DNA of 64,000 bases from JADHMP01 sp964386915 (GCA_964386915.1 CAYLUQ010000003.1:1-64000); one strand, 5' to 3'. Shown: positions 36,244 through 45,551, numbered from the stretch's first letter. The notes: a model not told the origin generated them from the sequence alone. Made by a program: numbers and translations.

Positions 36244-39156
36244 ATGCAAACCAAAGAAGTCCATTTTAGTTTCAATGAATTAAAAAGTCAACTGGAGGGT
36301 GAACTCCATACAGAGGAGCATTATCAAATGCTTTATGCTACAGATGGATCTGTTTATAAAAAAAGACCTTTGGGGGTTGTATATCCCAAAAATGAAGAAG
36401 ACTTAACTAAAATCATCACCTTTGCTGCCCAACATCAAATTGGCATAATCCCTAGAACAGCTGGAACTTCTCTGGCTGGGCAATGTGTGGGAGAGGGTCT
36501 TGTGGTGGATGTCTCTAAACATTTCACCCATATACTTTCTGTTGATCTCAAAAACAAAACGGTTACGGTTCAACCCGGTGTGATTCGTGATGATCTCAAT
36601 CGATTTTTAGCTCCCTATGGCCTTTTTTTGGGCCCCAATACGTCAACATCTGCCTATTGCATGATAGGGGGCATGGTTGGCAACAATTCCTCAGGTACAA
36701 CTTCCATTAGATATGGGGTTACACGCGATAAACTTTTGCGATTAGAAACGCTTTTGTCGGATGGTAGTAAGGCTGTTTTTGAAGCGCTGTCTGCAGCGGC
36801 AATAGCACAAAAACAAGAACAACAAAATTTAGAAGGAGCCATTTACCGTGAACTAATTCAGTTGCTGTCTCCCCAAGCGGTTCAAGAAGAAATTCGGAGC
36901 AACTATCCTCATTCTAGTGTGCACCGTCGCAATACGGGCTATGCGGTTGACGCCCTTATTGAACAAGCTCCTTTTTCGGAAAAGGGAGCTCCTCTTAACC
37001 TAGCGAAACTTCTAGCTGGAAGTGAAGGCACTTTAGCATTTACGACTTCCATCACCCTTCAATTAGATCCGTTGCCTCCTCCAGAACAAGTGCTACTTGC
37101 TGTTCATTTTGAGAGTATTCAAAAAGCTATGGAAGCGGTTGTTCCTTGCATGGAACACCATTTGTATACCTGTGAATTGATGGACAAAACCATATTAGAT
37201 TGCACTTTAAACAATCCTTCTTTTCGCAAAAATCGATTTTTTATACAAGGCGACCCCAAAGCCATATTGATGCTAGAATTGCGACATGATTCCAAAAAGG
37301 AATTGCTCCAAGAGCTAGAAGCATTAGAGGCCTCAATAGCGACATCTAAGTGCGCCTATGCAGTGGTGCGCTTATGGGGAGATGAAATTGCCGCTGCCCA
37401 ATATTTGCGCAGTGCTGGTTTAGGGCTTTTGGGTAATTTGATAGGAGACGAAAAAGCGGTGGCCTGTATTGAAGATACAGCGGTTCCTGTGGCACAGTTA
37501 GCCGATTATATTGCCGAATTTCAGCGTATCATGGAATCGTTTCAACAAGAAGCTGTTTATTATGCTCATGCGGGAGCAGGAGAATTGCATTTGCGTCCTA
37601 TCTTAAATTTAAAAACAACTCAAGGAATTCAAGATTTTAGAGCCATTACAAAGGCTGTAGCTCAATTGGTCAAAAAATATGACGGCTCCTTAAGTGGGGA
37701 GCACGGTGATGGAATTGTACGATCAGAATTTATTCCCTTGGTTTTAGGAGAAGCAAATGCTGCTCTTTTAAATCAGGTGAAAAAAATTTTTGATCCTCAT
37801 TGTCTTTTTAATCCCGGGAAAATTGTAGCCTCTTGGCCCATGGATCAAAATTTGCGCACTCCACTTGAAACAGAACAAAAACATCCTGACACTTTTCTTG
37901 ATTTTTCGAATGATTTAGGGTTGTTGCGGGCAGTTGAAAAATGTAATGGAGCAGGAAACTGCCGAACTACGGCACCTTCAGGCACCCTTTGTCCGAGTTA
38001 TCGCGCCACCAAAGAAGAATTGCACGGCACTAGAGGGAGAGCCAATATATTTCGAGAAGTGCTCTCAAACCCCAAAGCAGAACAACCCTTTGATAGTTCT
38101 GAATTAAAAGAAGCCTTAGCGCTTTGTTTGAGTTGTAAAGCTTGTGCCAGTGAATGTCCGAGTAGTGTTGATATGGCTACTTATAAAGCTGAATTTAACT
38201 ATCAATATCAAAAAATACACGGGAGCTCTTTACGGGATAAAATTTTTGCACACTATCCACTTCTCAATCGTTATTTGCAACCTTTTAGAGGACTTCAAAA
38301 TGCTGTGGTTAATTCTGGTTTAGTAGGTAAAAGCATTAAAAAAGCGCTAGGAATTAGCACAAAAAGATCGCTACCAAAACTTGAGAAAGAGATTAGTAAA
38401 AAACTAAAAAACAATATATTAAAAAATCCTATAAAAGAAGTTTATTTGTTTCTTGATGAATTTAGCAACTATTCAGAAACTCATTTGGCCCAACAGGCCA
38501 CTAGCCTTCTCCATCAATTAGGCTATCAGGTTCATTTGTTACCCTTTGTTCCTAGTGGCAGAACATATCTATCCAAAGGCTTTTTAGAACAAGCGCAAAA
38601 ATATGCACGTATTAACCATGCACAATATGCTGATAAAATTAGTGCGGCAACTCCTTTGCTATTTATTGAACCTTCGGCCTTGTATTGTTTTACGGATGAA
38701 TATTTAAAATTAAACTCCAACAAGAAAGAGGCCGCCGAATTGGCCCAACATTGTTTTCTAATCGAAACTTTTCTTGCCGAAGAACATAAGGCTAATCGCA
38801 TCAGCTCCAAGTCCTTTCACAAAGAGTCTAAGACCATTAAAATTCACGCTCATTGCTACCAAAAAGCCCTCGGTAGCCCAGCTGATACTTTTACGGCCTT
38901 AAATTTACCCGAAAATTATACTGTTCGCTTACTTAATTCGGGATGTTGTGGAATGGCGGGTTCCTTTGGTTATGAATCGGAACATTATGAATTAAGCATG
39001 CAAATAGGAGAGGAGCGATTGTTTCCAGCCATAAGGCGCAGTGAACCTGAGGTTCTCATTGCGGCCAACGGCACAAGTTGTAGACACCAAATAAAAGACG
39101 GCACCCAACGGGAAGCTCAACACCCTATTAGCATTTTATACCATGCACTTTTATAA
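36244..39156 (+). CDS. FAD-linked oxidase / Fe-S fusion (D-2-hydroxyacid dehydrogenase, Dld/GlcDF type)
   Basis: 970 residues joining four modules: FAD_binding_4 (about 40-180, IPRTAGTSLAGQ and NNSSGTTSIRYG), FAD-oxidase C domain (about 280-540, ending HCLFNPGKI), a 4Fe-4S ferredoxin-like pair (CNGAGNCR...CPSYRATKEE near 565-585 and CLSCKACASECPSS near 630-645) and CCG-type heterodisulfide-reductase-like repeats (HAHCYQKAL, NSGCCGMAGSFGYE near 885-910). It equals GlcD plus GlcF in one chain. It likely oxidises D-lactate, glycolate or another 2-hydroxyacid and passes electrons to quinone; there is no membrane segment. Confidence 0.85.
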   Translation: MQTKEVHFSFNELKSQLEGELHTEEHYQMLYATDGSVYKKRPLGVVYPKNEEDLTKIITFAAQHQIGIIPRTAGTSLAGQCVGEGLVVDVSKHFTHILSVDLKNKTVTVQPGVIRDDLNRFLAPYGLFLGPNTSTSAYCMIGGMVGNNSSGTTSIRYGVTRDKLLRLETLLSDGSKAVFEALSAAAIAQKQEQQNLEGAIYRELIQLLSPQAVQEEIRSNYPHSSVHRRNTGYAVDALIEQAPFSEKGAPLNLAKLLAGSEGTLAFTTSITLQLDPLPPPEQVLLAVHFESIQKAMEAVVPCMEHHLYTCELMDKTILDCTLNNPSFRKNRFFIQGDPKAILMLELRHDSKKELLQELEALEASIATSKCAYAVVRLWGDEIAAAQYLRSAGLGLLGNLIGDEKAVACIEDTAVPVAQLADYIAEFQRIMESFQQEAVYYAHAGAGELHLRPILNLKTTQGIQDFRAITKAVAQLVKKYDGSLSGEHGDGIVRSEFIPLVLGEANAALLNQVKKIFDPHCLFNPGKIVASWPMDQNLRTPLETEQKHPDTFLDFSNDLGLLRAVEKCNGAGNCRTTAPSGTLCPSYRATKEELHGTRGRANIFREVLSNPKAEQPFDSSELKEALALCLSCKACASECPSSVDMATYKAEFNYQYQKIHGSSLRDKIFAHYPLLNRYLQPFRGLQNAVVNSGLVGKSIKKALGISTKRSLPKLEKEISKKLKNNILKNPIKEVYLFLDEFSNYSETHLAQQATSLLHQLGYQVHLLPFVPSGRTYLSKGFLEQAQKYARINHAQYADKISAATPLLFIEPSALYCFTDEYLKLNSNKKEAAELAQHCFLIETFLAEEHKANRISSKSFHKESKTIKIHAHCYQKALGSPADTFTALNLPENYTVRLLNSGCCGMAGSFGYESEHYELSMQIGEERLFPAIRRSEPEVLIAANGTSCRHQIKDGTQREAQHPISILYHALL

Positions 39157-39188
39157 AGCACAAGTTCTGCCTGCTGAACAGATTGCTG

Positions 39189-39196
39189 TATATTTG
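39189..39196 (+). promoter_or_regulatory. -7 promoter box (TATATTTG) of aroC
   Basis: An exact TAnnTTTG box ending 17 bases before the aroC ATG. A GTG at 39196 that would extend the frame upstream lies in the box, arguing against it as start. No clear -33 element. Confidence 0.5.
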
Positions 39197-39213
39197 TGGT
39201 TTTAAATAGCATT

Positions 39214-40278
39214 ATGGCGGGAAACACATTTGGCACACTTTTCCAACTCACAACTTTTGGCGAATCACACGGCCCAGCTATCGGAGGGGTTATAGACGGA
39301 TGTCCGTCTGGTCTTACCCTTGATTTAGAGGCCATACAACATGAATTAAACAGAAGAAAACCTGGTCAATCGGCCATAGTAACCCAACGCAAAGAACCCG
39401 ATGAAGTTCACTTTTTTTCGGGTCTTTTTGAGGGGAAAACTACCGGAGCACCAATTGGATTTGCTATTTACAACACCAATCAAAAATCAAAAGACTATTC
39501 CCACATAAAAGACAGCTATCGCCCCTCTCATGCAGATTATGTCTATGATCAGAAATACGGTTTTCGGGACTATCGCGGGGGTGGCAGAAGCTCTGCCAGA
39601 GAAACCGCCAGCAGGGTTGTGGCCGGAGCTATTGCCAAACAGTTGTTAGACCCCATTAAAATTACAGCCTATGTCTCTAAAGTTGGAACCCTGGGCATAG
39701 AAAAGCCCTATACAGAACTCAATTTTAATCACATAGAAGAGAATCCTGTTCGTTGTCCCGACCCTCAAGTGGCCAAGCAAATGGAGGATTATATCAAGGA
39801 AGTGCGCAAAGACGGCGATACGGTGGGTGGTGTTGTAAGTGCGGTTATTCAAAATGTACCCGTGGGACTAGGTGAGCCTGCTTTTGACAAACTACACGCC
39901 TTATTGGGGCATGCCATGCTGTCTATAAATGCTGTGAAAGGATTTGAATATGGCAGTGGTTTTGCTGGCGCTACCTTTCGTGGTAGTGCCCATAACGATT
40001 TGTTTAATGCTGACGGCACTACCCAAACCAACCATTCCGGGGGTATTCAAGGGGGTATTTCTAATGGTATGGATATTTATTTTAATGTGGCCTTTAAACC
40101 CGTTGCAACCATTATGCAAGCACAAGATACTATTGATAAAGCGGGCAATAGGGTGACCATGCAAGGCAAAGGCCGTCATGACCCCTGTGTGGTGCCACGA
40201 GCAGTGCCCATAGTGGAGGCTATGGCGGCATTAGTTTTAGCCGATTTTACCCTACTGAATAGAACCATCCAAAAATAA
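39214..40278 (+). CDS. aroC: Chorismate synthase
   Basis: 354 residues from the ATG at 39214 (MAGNTFGTLFQLTTFGESHG, the canonical N-terminus). FMN-binding and signature elements are present: FGESHGPAIGGVIDG, RPSHADYVYDQKYGFRDYRGGGRSSARET, the AxxVPR-like VPRAVPIVEAMAALVLADFTL. It converts 5-enolpyruvylshikimate-3-phosphate to chorismate, the last common step of aromatic biosynthesis. The symporter gene follows after 8 bases. Confidence 0.96.
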   Translation: MAGNTFGTLFQLTTFGESHGPAIGGVIDGCPSGLTLDLEAIQHELNRRKPGQSAIVTQRKEPDEVHFFSGLFEGKTTGAPIGFAIYNTNQKSKDYSHIKDSYRPSHADYVYDQKYGFRDYRGGGRSSARETASRVVAGAIAKQLLDPIKITAYVSKVGTLGIEKPYTELNFNHIEENPVRCPDPQVAKQMEDYIKEVRKDGDTVGGVVSAVIQNVPVGLGEPAFDKLHALLGHAMLSINAVKGFEYGSGFAGATFRGSAHNDLFNADGTTQTNHSGGIQGGISNGMDIYFNVAFKPVATIMQAQDTIDKAGNRVTMQGKGRHDPCVVPRAVPIVEAMAALVLADFTLLNRTIQK

Positions 40279-40286
40279 TCTTACTT

Positions 40287-41597
40287 ATGAAAAAACTTGC
40301 CCTACACTGGAAAATCTTAATCGGTATGTTTGCCGGGATACTCTTTGGAGTATTCTTTTCTAGGCTTTCTTTTGGTCCTACTTTTGTGTCAGATTGGATT
40401 AAACCTTTTGGAACAATATTCATCAATTCTCTCAAACTCATTGCCATGCCCTTGATTTTGGGCTCGCTTATCAAAGGAGTATCTGATCTAAAAGATATTT
40501 CAAAACTTTCGGTAATGGGGGGGCGCACCATTGGAATTTACATCTGTACTACCGTGATTGCAGTGGTTTTAGGACTTCTTTTGGTAAATTTAATTGAGCC
40601 CGGAAAACAAATAGGGGAAGATACTCGAGAAGAATTACTTGTTGCCTATCAAGACAGCGCTCAAGAAAAACAAATGGTGGCGCAACAGCAACGCGAAAAG
40701 GGCCCCCTACAGCCCTTAGTAGATTTAGTTCCCAGCAATATTTTTGAAGCTACCACCAACAACCGCAATATGTTGCAGGTCATTTTCTTTGCCATTTTCT
40801 TTGGCATAGGTTTAATTCTAATTCCTGAAAAGAAAGCCGCACCGGTCAAAGCATTCTTTGATGCCTTTAATGAAGTCATCTTAAAATTAATTGATTTAAT
40901 CATGCTCGCAGCTCCCTATGGTGTCTTTGCCCTTTTGGCTGCTTTAATTGTAGAATCACCCAGTTTGGAATTGTTTCAAGCCTTGGGTCTTTATGCCATC
41001 ACGCTTTTGATTGGTTTGACCCTCATGATTTTTATTTATATACTTCTCGTAAAAGTATTCGCCAAACGCAGTCCTTCCTTTTTTCTGAAGGGTATTGCTC
41101 CTGCTCAACTCTTAGCCTTTTCAACCAGCTCGAGTGCAGCCACACTACCCGTAACAATGGAACGTGTAGAAGAACATTTAGGTGTGGATGAAGAAGTTGC
41201 CAGTTTTGTATTGCCTATAGGAGCTACCATCAATATGGACGGGACTAGTGTTTATCAAGCTGTGGCTGCCGTTTTTATTGCCCAGGCCTTTGGACTGGGT
41301 TTGTCTTTAGAAGCACAATTAGGCATCGTTTTAACAGCAACTTTAGCTTCTATTGGAACAGCCGCTGTGCCGGGTGCAGGCATGGTCATGTTAGTCATTG
41401 TGCTTGGACAAGCAGGTATTCCCGAGGCGGGTTTGGCATTGATTTTTGCCATTGACCGACCCTTAGATATGTGTAGAACCATTACCAATGTCTCCGGTGA
41501 TGCAGCAGTCTCTATGATAGTGGCTAAATCGATCGGCAAACTAAAAAAAGAACCCATAGCTAAAAACTGGGACGACAATTATCCTAAAGACAAATAG
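40287..41597 (+). CDS. Dicarboxylate/amino acid:cation symporter (DAACS, GltP-like)
   Basis: 436 residues with about eight membrane helices and two hairpins. The family markers are a serine-rich re-entrant loop STSSSAATLPVTM (about 279-291), ATINMDGTSVYQA (NMDGT, about 314) and the IDRPLDMCRTITNVSGDA segment near 390-408, which binds the substrate amino or carboxyl groups. It imports glutamate, aspartate or C4-dicarboxylates with Na+ or H+. It is 8 bases downstream of aroC and possibly co-transcribed. Confidence 0.9.
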   Translation: MKKLALHWKILIGMFAGILFGVFFSRLSFGPTFVSDWIKPFGTIFINSLKLIAMPLILGSLIKGVSDLKDISKLSVMGGRTIGIYICTTVIAVVLGLLLVNLIEPGKQIGEDTREELLVAYQDSAQEKQMVAQQQREKGPLQPLVDLVPSNIFEATTNNRNMLQVIFFAIFFGIGLILIPEKKAAPVKAFFDAFNEVILKLIDLIMLAAPYGVFALLAALIVESPSLELFQALGLYAITLLIGLTLMIFIYILLVKVFAKRSPSFFLKGIAPAQLLAFSTSSSAATLPVTMERVEEHLGVDEEVASFVLPIGATINMDGTSVYQAVAAVFIAQAFGLGLSLEAQLGIVLTATLASIGTAAVPGAGMVMLVIVLGQAGIPEAGLALIFAIDRPLDMCRTITNVSGDAAVSMIVAKSIGKLKKEPIAKNWDDNYPKDK

Positions 41598-41674
41598 CTT
41601 CCCTTTATTTTTCGGGTTATGTTCAGCGGGTTAGGAGATGCTTATCCTCTTTATAAAATGTAAAAAAAGCTAAA

Positions 41675-42212
41675 TTATTTCTTAAGTAGATCACGAATTT
41701 CCGTGAGCAAGGCTTCTTCTTTTGAAGGAGCTGGAGGAGCGGCAACAGCTTCTTCCTTTTTAAAGCGTTCTTGGGCTTTATTATAGGCCTTCACAACCAT
41801 AAATATGGCAAAAGAAACAAGTAAAAAAGTAATGATCGTATTGATAAAAGTGCCATACAGTAGCGCCACTTCGGGCGAATCTGCTGTTGCTTTTTGAATG
41901 ACAATTTTTAAGGCACTAAAATCTACACCACCTAGGAGCAATCCAATTGGTGGCATTAGAATATCATTGACTAAAGACTTTACAATGGCGCCAAAATAAG
42001 TCCCACGGCCATATCTACTACATTTCCTCTACGAATAAATTTTTNNNNNNNNNNNNNNNNNNNNNNNNNNNNNNNNNNNNNNNNNNNNNNNNNNNNNNNN
42101 NNNNNNNNNNNNNNNNNNNNNNNNNNNNNNNNNNNNNNNNNNNNGCCAAAATAAGTCCCACGGCCATATCTACTACATTTCCTCTACGAATAAATTTTTT
42201 GAATTCTTTCAT
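41675..42212 (-). CDS. mscL: Large-conductance mechanosensitive channel MscL, split by an assembly gap
   Basis: The 5' part starts at 42212 (MKEFKKFIRRGNVVDMAVGLIL) and the 3' part continues below 41990 with GTYFGAIVKSLVNDILMPPIG, second membrane helix and a charged C-terminal helix ending LLTEIRDLLKK. Together they make an ordinary MscL, the pentameric tension-gated safety valve of the inner membrane. The two contig ends overlap by 55 identical bases, but simple merging leaves a frame break at the junction of GLI and GTYFG; see findings. It is 31 bases downstream of the DCC gene. Confidence 0.8.
41990..42044 (+). repeat. Direct 55-bp duplicate across the gap (copy of 42145-42199)
   Basis: An exact copy of 42145-42199, with an uninterrupted match from the first base through the T run at the gap edge. 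It is coding sequence of mscL, so it is best read as unmerged contig overlap and not as a biological repeat. Confidence 0.85.
42045..42144. other. Assembly gap of 100 N, flanked by a 55-bp duplicate
   Basis: Bases 41990-42044 and 42145-42199 are identical, as expected when two contigs that share an end are scaffolded with a fixed gap instead of being merged. The gap lies in the first helix of mscL. Confidence 0.9.
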
Positions 42213-42243
42213 GGTGTTCGGGTTAAAAGGTGCGTTAACAATA

Positions 42244-42642
42244 TTACAAAAATTTATGTGAAAAATTGGGGGTGGGGAGTGGGCAATCAGGATGGGCGCC
42301 AAACCACCGATAACGATTTTGGGCAATAAATTGATAGAGCCTTTTGGTTATGATGTTCGGGAAGTATTGAAAAAATAAAAAAAATTTCCAGGGGCGGGGA
42401 AGTTGCTTTAGAATCCAAAAAACAGCCTCCGCTTCGGTTTTATAGCCCTTTTGAGCATCCCAAGTTATGATGGCCTCGTGGGTTGAGTAGGGAGTTGGCT
42501 TTTCTAAAAAAAACTTTTTGGCATAGGCACTGTTTAAAGAAGTAAATCGCAGTCGATCAAAGCGATCCCACCGACAAAGCTTGCGCACCCAAAAATTACA
42601 CAAAACACAGGGTCCATCGTAAAATACGATTACAAACTTCAT
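42244..42642 (-). CDS. DCC-family thiol-disulfide oxidoreductase-like protein (DUF393)
   Basis: 132 residues with the family-defining DGPCVLC near the N-terminus (Cys12 and Cys15, a CxxC pair) followed by a WxxRxDxxDRLRFTSLNS segment. The family is predicted to have a thioredoxin-like fold; the substrate is unknown. The start overlaps the mutS2 stop by 4 bases and mscL follows, so the likely order of transcription is mutS2-DCC-mscL. The C-terminus is unusually basic and aromatic. Confidence 0.85.
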   Translation of the reverse strand: MKFVIVFYDGPCVLCNFWVRKLCRWDRFDRLRFTSLNSAYAKKFFLEKPTPYSTHEAIITWDAQKGYKTEAEAVFWILKQLPRPWKFFLFFQYFPNIITKRLYQFIAQNRYRWFGAHPDCPLPTPNFSHKFL

Positions 42643-44810
42643 TTTTTATTTTTGCGTTGCACAAACTCTAATTGTTCCAATTTGGTTTCGGTGGTAAAAG
42701 CCCCATAATTAACCACTACGCGCTTTTTTTCAATTACTTCCACCACACCCACGGCACGTCCATCGGTTAACCGCACTTGATCTCCGACTAAAATTGCCAC
42801 TTTAGGTTGCGGTTTTGGCTTGGGTTTTTGTTGATGTTCCTTTTTCTCCTTCCGCACCTTCACTATTTCTTTTTCTAAAAGCTGGGCGGTTTTTTTCTTT
42901 TGCTCACGCTCCTTTTTTGCGATGGCTGCTGTTTTCTTTTTGCGCTTGGCATTTTCACTTTCGGTTAGGCGCAACAACTCGGCAATTAAGGGTCTTTTTT
43001 TATTGGTATTGAAAAAACGTTCGGCTGCATCGTTAAATTTATTGCCTAAAACGATCATGCGCTGATTGTGATCAAACAACTCTTGATAGTCGCTGAGTTT
43101 TTTTTGAAGTTTCGCATTGAGAGTATTCATTTTATCGGCTTCCAGAGCGGCTTTCGATTCTTTTTCTTTAAGATTCTTTTGGGTAGATACCATTTGATTA
43201 CGCTCTTTTTGAAGTTTAGCAATAGTGGCATCAAAGCGAACTTTTCCTCGTTCCATTTTTTTCTTAGCCCGATTGATTAGGTTGAAGGGTAGTCCATTTT
43301 TTTGGGCTACTTCAAACGTAAAGGAGCTTCCGGCTTCACCCATAACGAGTTTAAATATGGGCTCTAAAGTTTTATTGTTAAACTGCATATTGGCATTCAC
43401 CATGGCAGGCATTTCATCAGCAAGAGCCTTTAAATTGGCATAGTGAGTCGTGATGAGTCCAAACGCTTTGCGCTCATAAAAATCCTCTAGCATAGTTTCT
43501 GCAAGAGCACCCCCCAATTCCGGGTCAGAACCTGTTCCAAATTCGTCAATAAGAAATAGGGTTTCGCTATTACAAAGCTTTAAAAAGGACTTCATGTTTT
43601 GCAAGCGATAAGAGTAGGTACTTAAATGATTTTCAATAGATTGGTTGTCACCAATATCCGTTAAAATTTGTTGAAACAACTTGCCTTTGCTTCTTTCGTG
43701 AACCGGAATTAAAAGGCCACTTTGCAGCATGAGTTGAAGGAGCCCTATGGTTTTTAGTGTGATGCTTTTTCCGCCCGCATTGGGTCCTGAAATGACCACA
43801 ATTCGCTGTTCGGGCGATAGGGTTATATCTTGTGGATAGGTAGGTTTATTCTCCAAACGATTGGCCCACAGGAGCAGAGGATGATAGGCCGATTTATAGT
43901 ATAGTTCTTGGGACTGGCTGAATTCGGGTAGAACACCTTCAATTGCTTCGGCATATTTGGCTCTTGCATAAAAGCCGTCTAAGGCAAGTAGATAGGCTTG
44001 TTGGGCTTGAAGAAGGGGAAGTAGGGGACGAAAATAATCGGTCAGTTGACTTAAAATCTTTTTAATTTCTTCGGTTTCTTCAAATAGGAGGTTTTGCAAT
44101 TCACGCGTTAGGGCATTTGTAGCTTCGGGTTCCATAAAGACGATGCTGCCCGTTTTGGAGCTTCCCATAATAGCCCCTTTCACTTTTCTTCTGTGCATAG
44201 CCTTAACGGCCATCACCCGCTTATTGTCTAAAATTGATTCTCGGATATCATCTAGATAGCCCAAATTGTTGTAGTGAGTTAGGGCTTTGTTAAAACTGCT
44301 GCTGATTTTTCCACGTAAACCTTGCAACTGTTTTCTGATCTGATAGAGGTTTTCTGAAGCGTTGTTATGAATTTCACCAAAGCGATCAATCACACTATCC
44401 ACTTCGCTTTTAATGTCCTTTTCCAGGGGCAAATCGTCACCTAAAGCATAGAGTTGCGGATAGTAAGTTTTAAATTTTTTAAAAAACTGCAAAAGGATAT
44501 GGGTGGTGGAGGCGTTGGCTGCAAAGTCACGAAAACTTTGGATTTCTAAAACACTGTTTTCAATTTTAAGCAAAGGAAAAGCTGAGGAAACATCTTCAAA
44601 TCCGTGATTAGGAATGCGGTTTTCATTGTCAAAAGAAGCCGTGAATTCGGCTACTTTTTGCAGTTCAGCAAGACAAATTTCAGCCTCAAATTGTGGGGTG
44701 AGTGCCAAACAATGAGCCTTTCCAAGGGGTGTAATGGCAAATGAGGCAACTTGTTGCAATACCTCTTTAAATTCAAGGTCTTCAATGGTTTTCTTTGGAC
44801 AATATCCCAT
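42639..44810 (-). CDS. mutS2: MutS2-type ATPase without Smr domain
   Basis: 723 residues. MutS-like lever/clamp helices (about 1-300), ATPase with Walker A GPNAGGKSITLK (about 340), LFLIDEFGTGSDPELGG and the STYSYRLQNMKSF segment, then a long Lys/Glu-rich coiled coil (about 510-650). The C-terminus is a KOW-like beta domain (VGDQVRLTDGRAVGVVEVI) and ends there: the Smr nuclease domain of canonical MutS2 is missing. MutS2 acts on recombination intermediates or on collided ribosomes; without Smr an endonuclease role is not supported. Confidence 0.88.
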   Translation of the reverse strand: MGYCPKKTIEDLEFKEVLQQVASFAITPLGKAHCLALTPQFEAEICLAELQKVAEFTASFDNENRIPNHGFEDVSSAFPLLKIENSVLEIQSFRDFAANASTTHILLQFFKKFKTYYPQLYALGDDLPLEKDIKSEVDSVIDRFGEIHNNASENLYQIRKQLQGLRGKISSSFNKALTHYNNLGYLDDIRESILDNKRVMAVKAMHRRKVKGAIMGSSKTGSIVFMEPEATNALTRELQNLLFEETEEIKKILSQLTDYFRPLLPLLQAQQAYLLALDGFYARAKYAEAIEGVLPEFSQSQELYYKSAYHPLLLWANRLENKPTYPQDITLSPEQRIVVISGPNAGGKSITLKTIGLLQLMLQSGLLIPVHERSKGKLFQQILTDIGDNQSIENHLSTYSYRLQNMKSFLKLCNSETLFLIDEFGTGSDPELGGALAETMLEDFYERKAFGLITTHYANLKALADEMPAMVNANMQFNNKTLEPIFKLVMGEAGSSFTFEVAQKNGLPFNLINRAKKKMERGKVRFDATIAKLQKERNQMVSTQKNLKEKESKAALEADKMNTLNAKLQKKLSDYQELFDHNQRMIVLGNKFNDAAERFFNTNKKRPLIAELLRLTESENAKRKKKTAAIAKKEREQKKKTAQLLEKEIVKVRKEKKEHQQKPKPKPQPKVAILVGDQVRLTDGRAVGVVEVIEKKRVVVNYGAFTTETKLEQLEFVQRKNKK

Positions 44811-44834
44811 GCAAATTTTCTTACCTTAGCCCTG

Positions 44835-44863
44835 CAAATGTAAGAAATCTATGACGGTGCAAA
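44835..44863 (-). promoter_or_regulatory. Promoter of mutS2, extending into the ung coding start
   Basis: Reading leftward, TTTG (44863-44860), a 17-base spacer and TACATTTG (44842-44835): a full Bacteroidota promoter. The -7 box ends 24 bases before the mutS2 start. Its -33 element lies inside codons 4-5 of the divergent ung gene. Confidence 0.6.
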
Positions 44864-45516
44864 TAGATTCAAGTTGGGAAAAGGTTTTACAGTCGGAATT
44901 TGAAGCCCCCTACTTTATAAAGCTTGTAGAATTTGTTAAAACGGCTTATCAAAGCGGTAGGTGCTATCCACCAGGAAGTGCTATTTTCAATGCTTTTAAT
45001 GCTTGTCCTTTTGAATCGGTTCGAGTGGTGCTCTTAGGACAAGATCCCTATCATGGTCCTGGGCAAGCAAATGGACTCTGTTTTTCGGTTCCCAATGGAA
45101 TAGCACACCCACCTTCACTCGTAAATATCTTTAAGGAATTGGAACAGGACTTAGGCAAACCCTACCCTAAAAGTGGCGATTTAAGCCTTTGGGCTTCTCA
45201 AGGGGTTTTGTTGCTCAACGCCACCCTCACTGTGGCTGCCCATCAGGCAGGGAGTCATCAAAATAGGGGGTGGGAGCAATTTACTGATGCTGTTATTCGC
45301 ACCATTTCAACTGAATTAGAAGGTGTGGTTTTCTTATTGTGGGGGGGCTTTGCTAAAAGGAAGCAAAGTTTGATTGCAGCTGAAAAGCATAAAATTTTAA
45401 CCAGCGGCCATCCCTCTCCCTTAAGCGCCAATAGAGGATATTGGTTTGGCAACCAACATTTTAGTAAAACCAACGCCTATTTGCAAAGCCATGGCAATTT
45501 GCCAATTCAATGGTAA
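44851..45516 (+). CDS. ung: Uracil-DNA glycosylase, family 1
   Basis: 221 residues, typical size. GQDPYHGPGQANGLCFSV (about 63-80) contains the catalytic Asp, and HPSPLSANRGYWFGNQHF (from about 187) is the DNA-intercalating leucine loop with the catalytic His. It removes uracil from DNA to start base excision repair. It is divergent from mutS2, with 40 bases between start codons. Confidence 0.96.
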   Translation: MTVQIDSSWEKVLQSEFEAPYFIKLVEFVKTAYQSGRCYPPGSAIFNAFNACPFESVRVVLLGQDPYHGPGQANGLCFSVPNGIAHPPSLVNIFKELEQDLGKPYPKSGDLSLWASQGVLLLNATLTVAAHQAGSHQNRGWEQFTDAVIRTISTELEGVVFLLWGGFAKRKQSLIAAEKHKILTSGHPSPLSANRGYWFGNQHFSKTNAYLQSHGNLPIQW

Positions 45517-45551
45517 TTTAATTCTTAGCGGGTCACTAAAATTCTGGAGGC

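Noticed and set aside
41990..42199. Flanking direct repeats as target-site duplication of a mobile element
   Set aside because: The repeats sit exactly at the N-run edges and are coding sequence of a single gene; a 55-bp duplication would not be a target site. Contig overlap explains it.
42018..42326. Frame extending mscL upstream to 42326
   Set aside because: The extra N-terminus overlaps the DCC gene and has no MscL character; MKEFKKF at 42212 is the canonical start.
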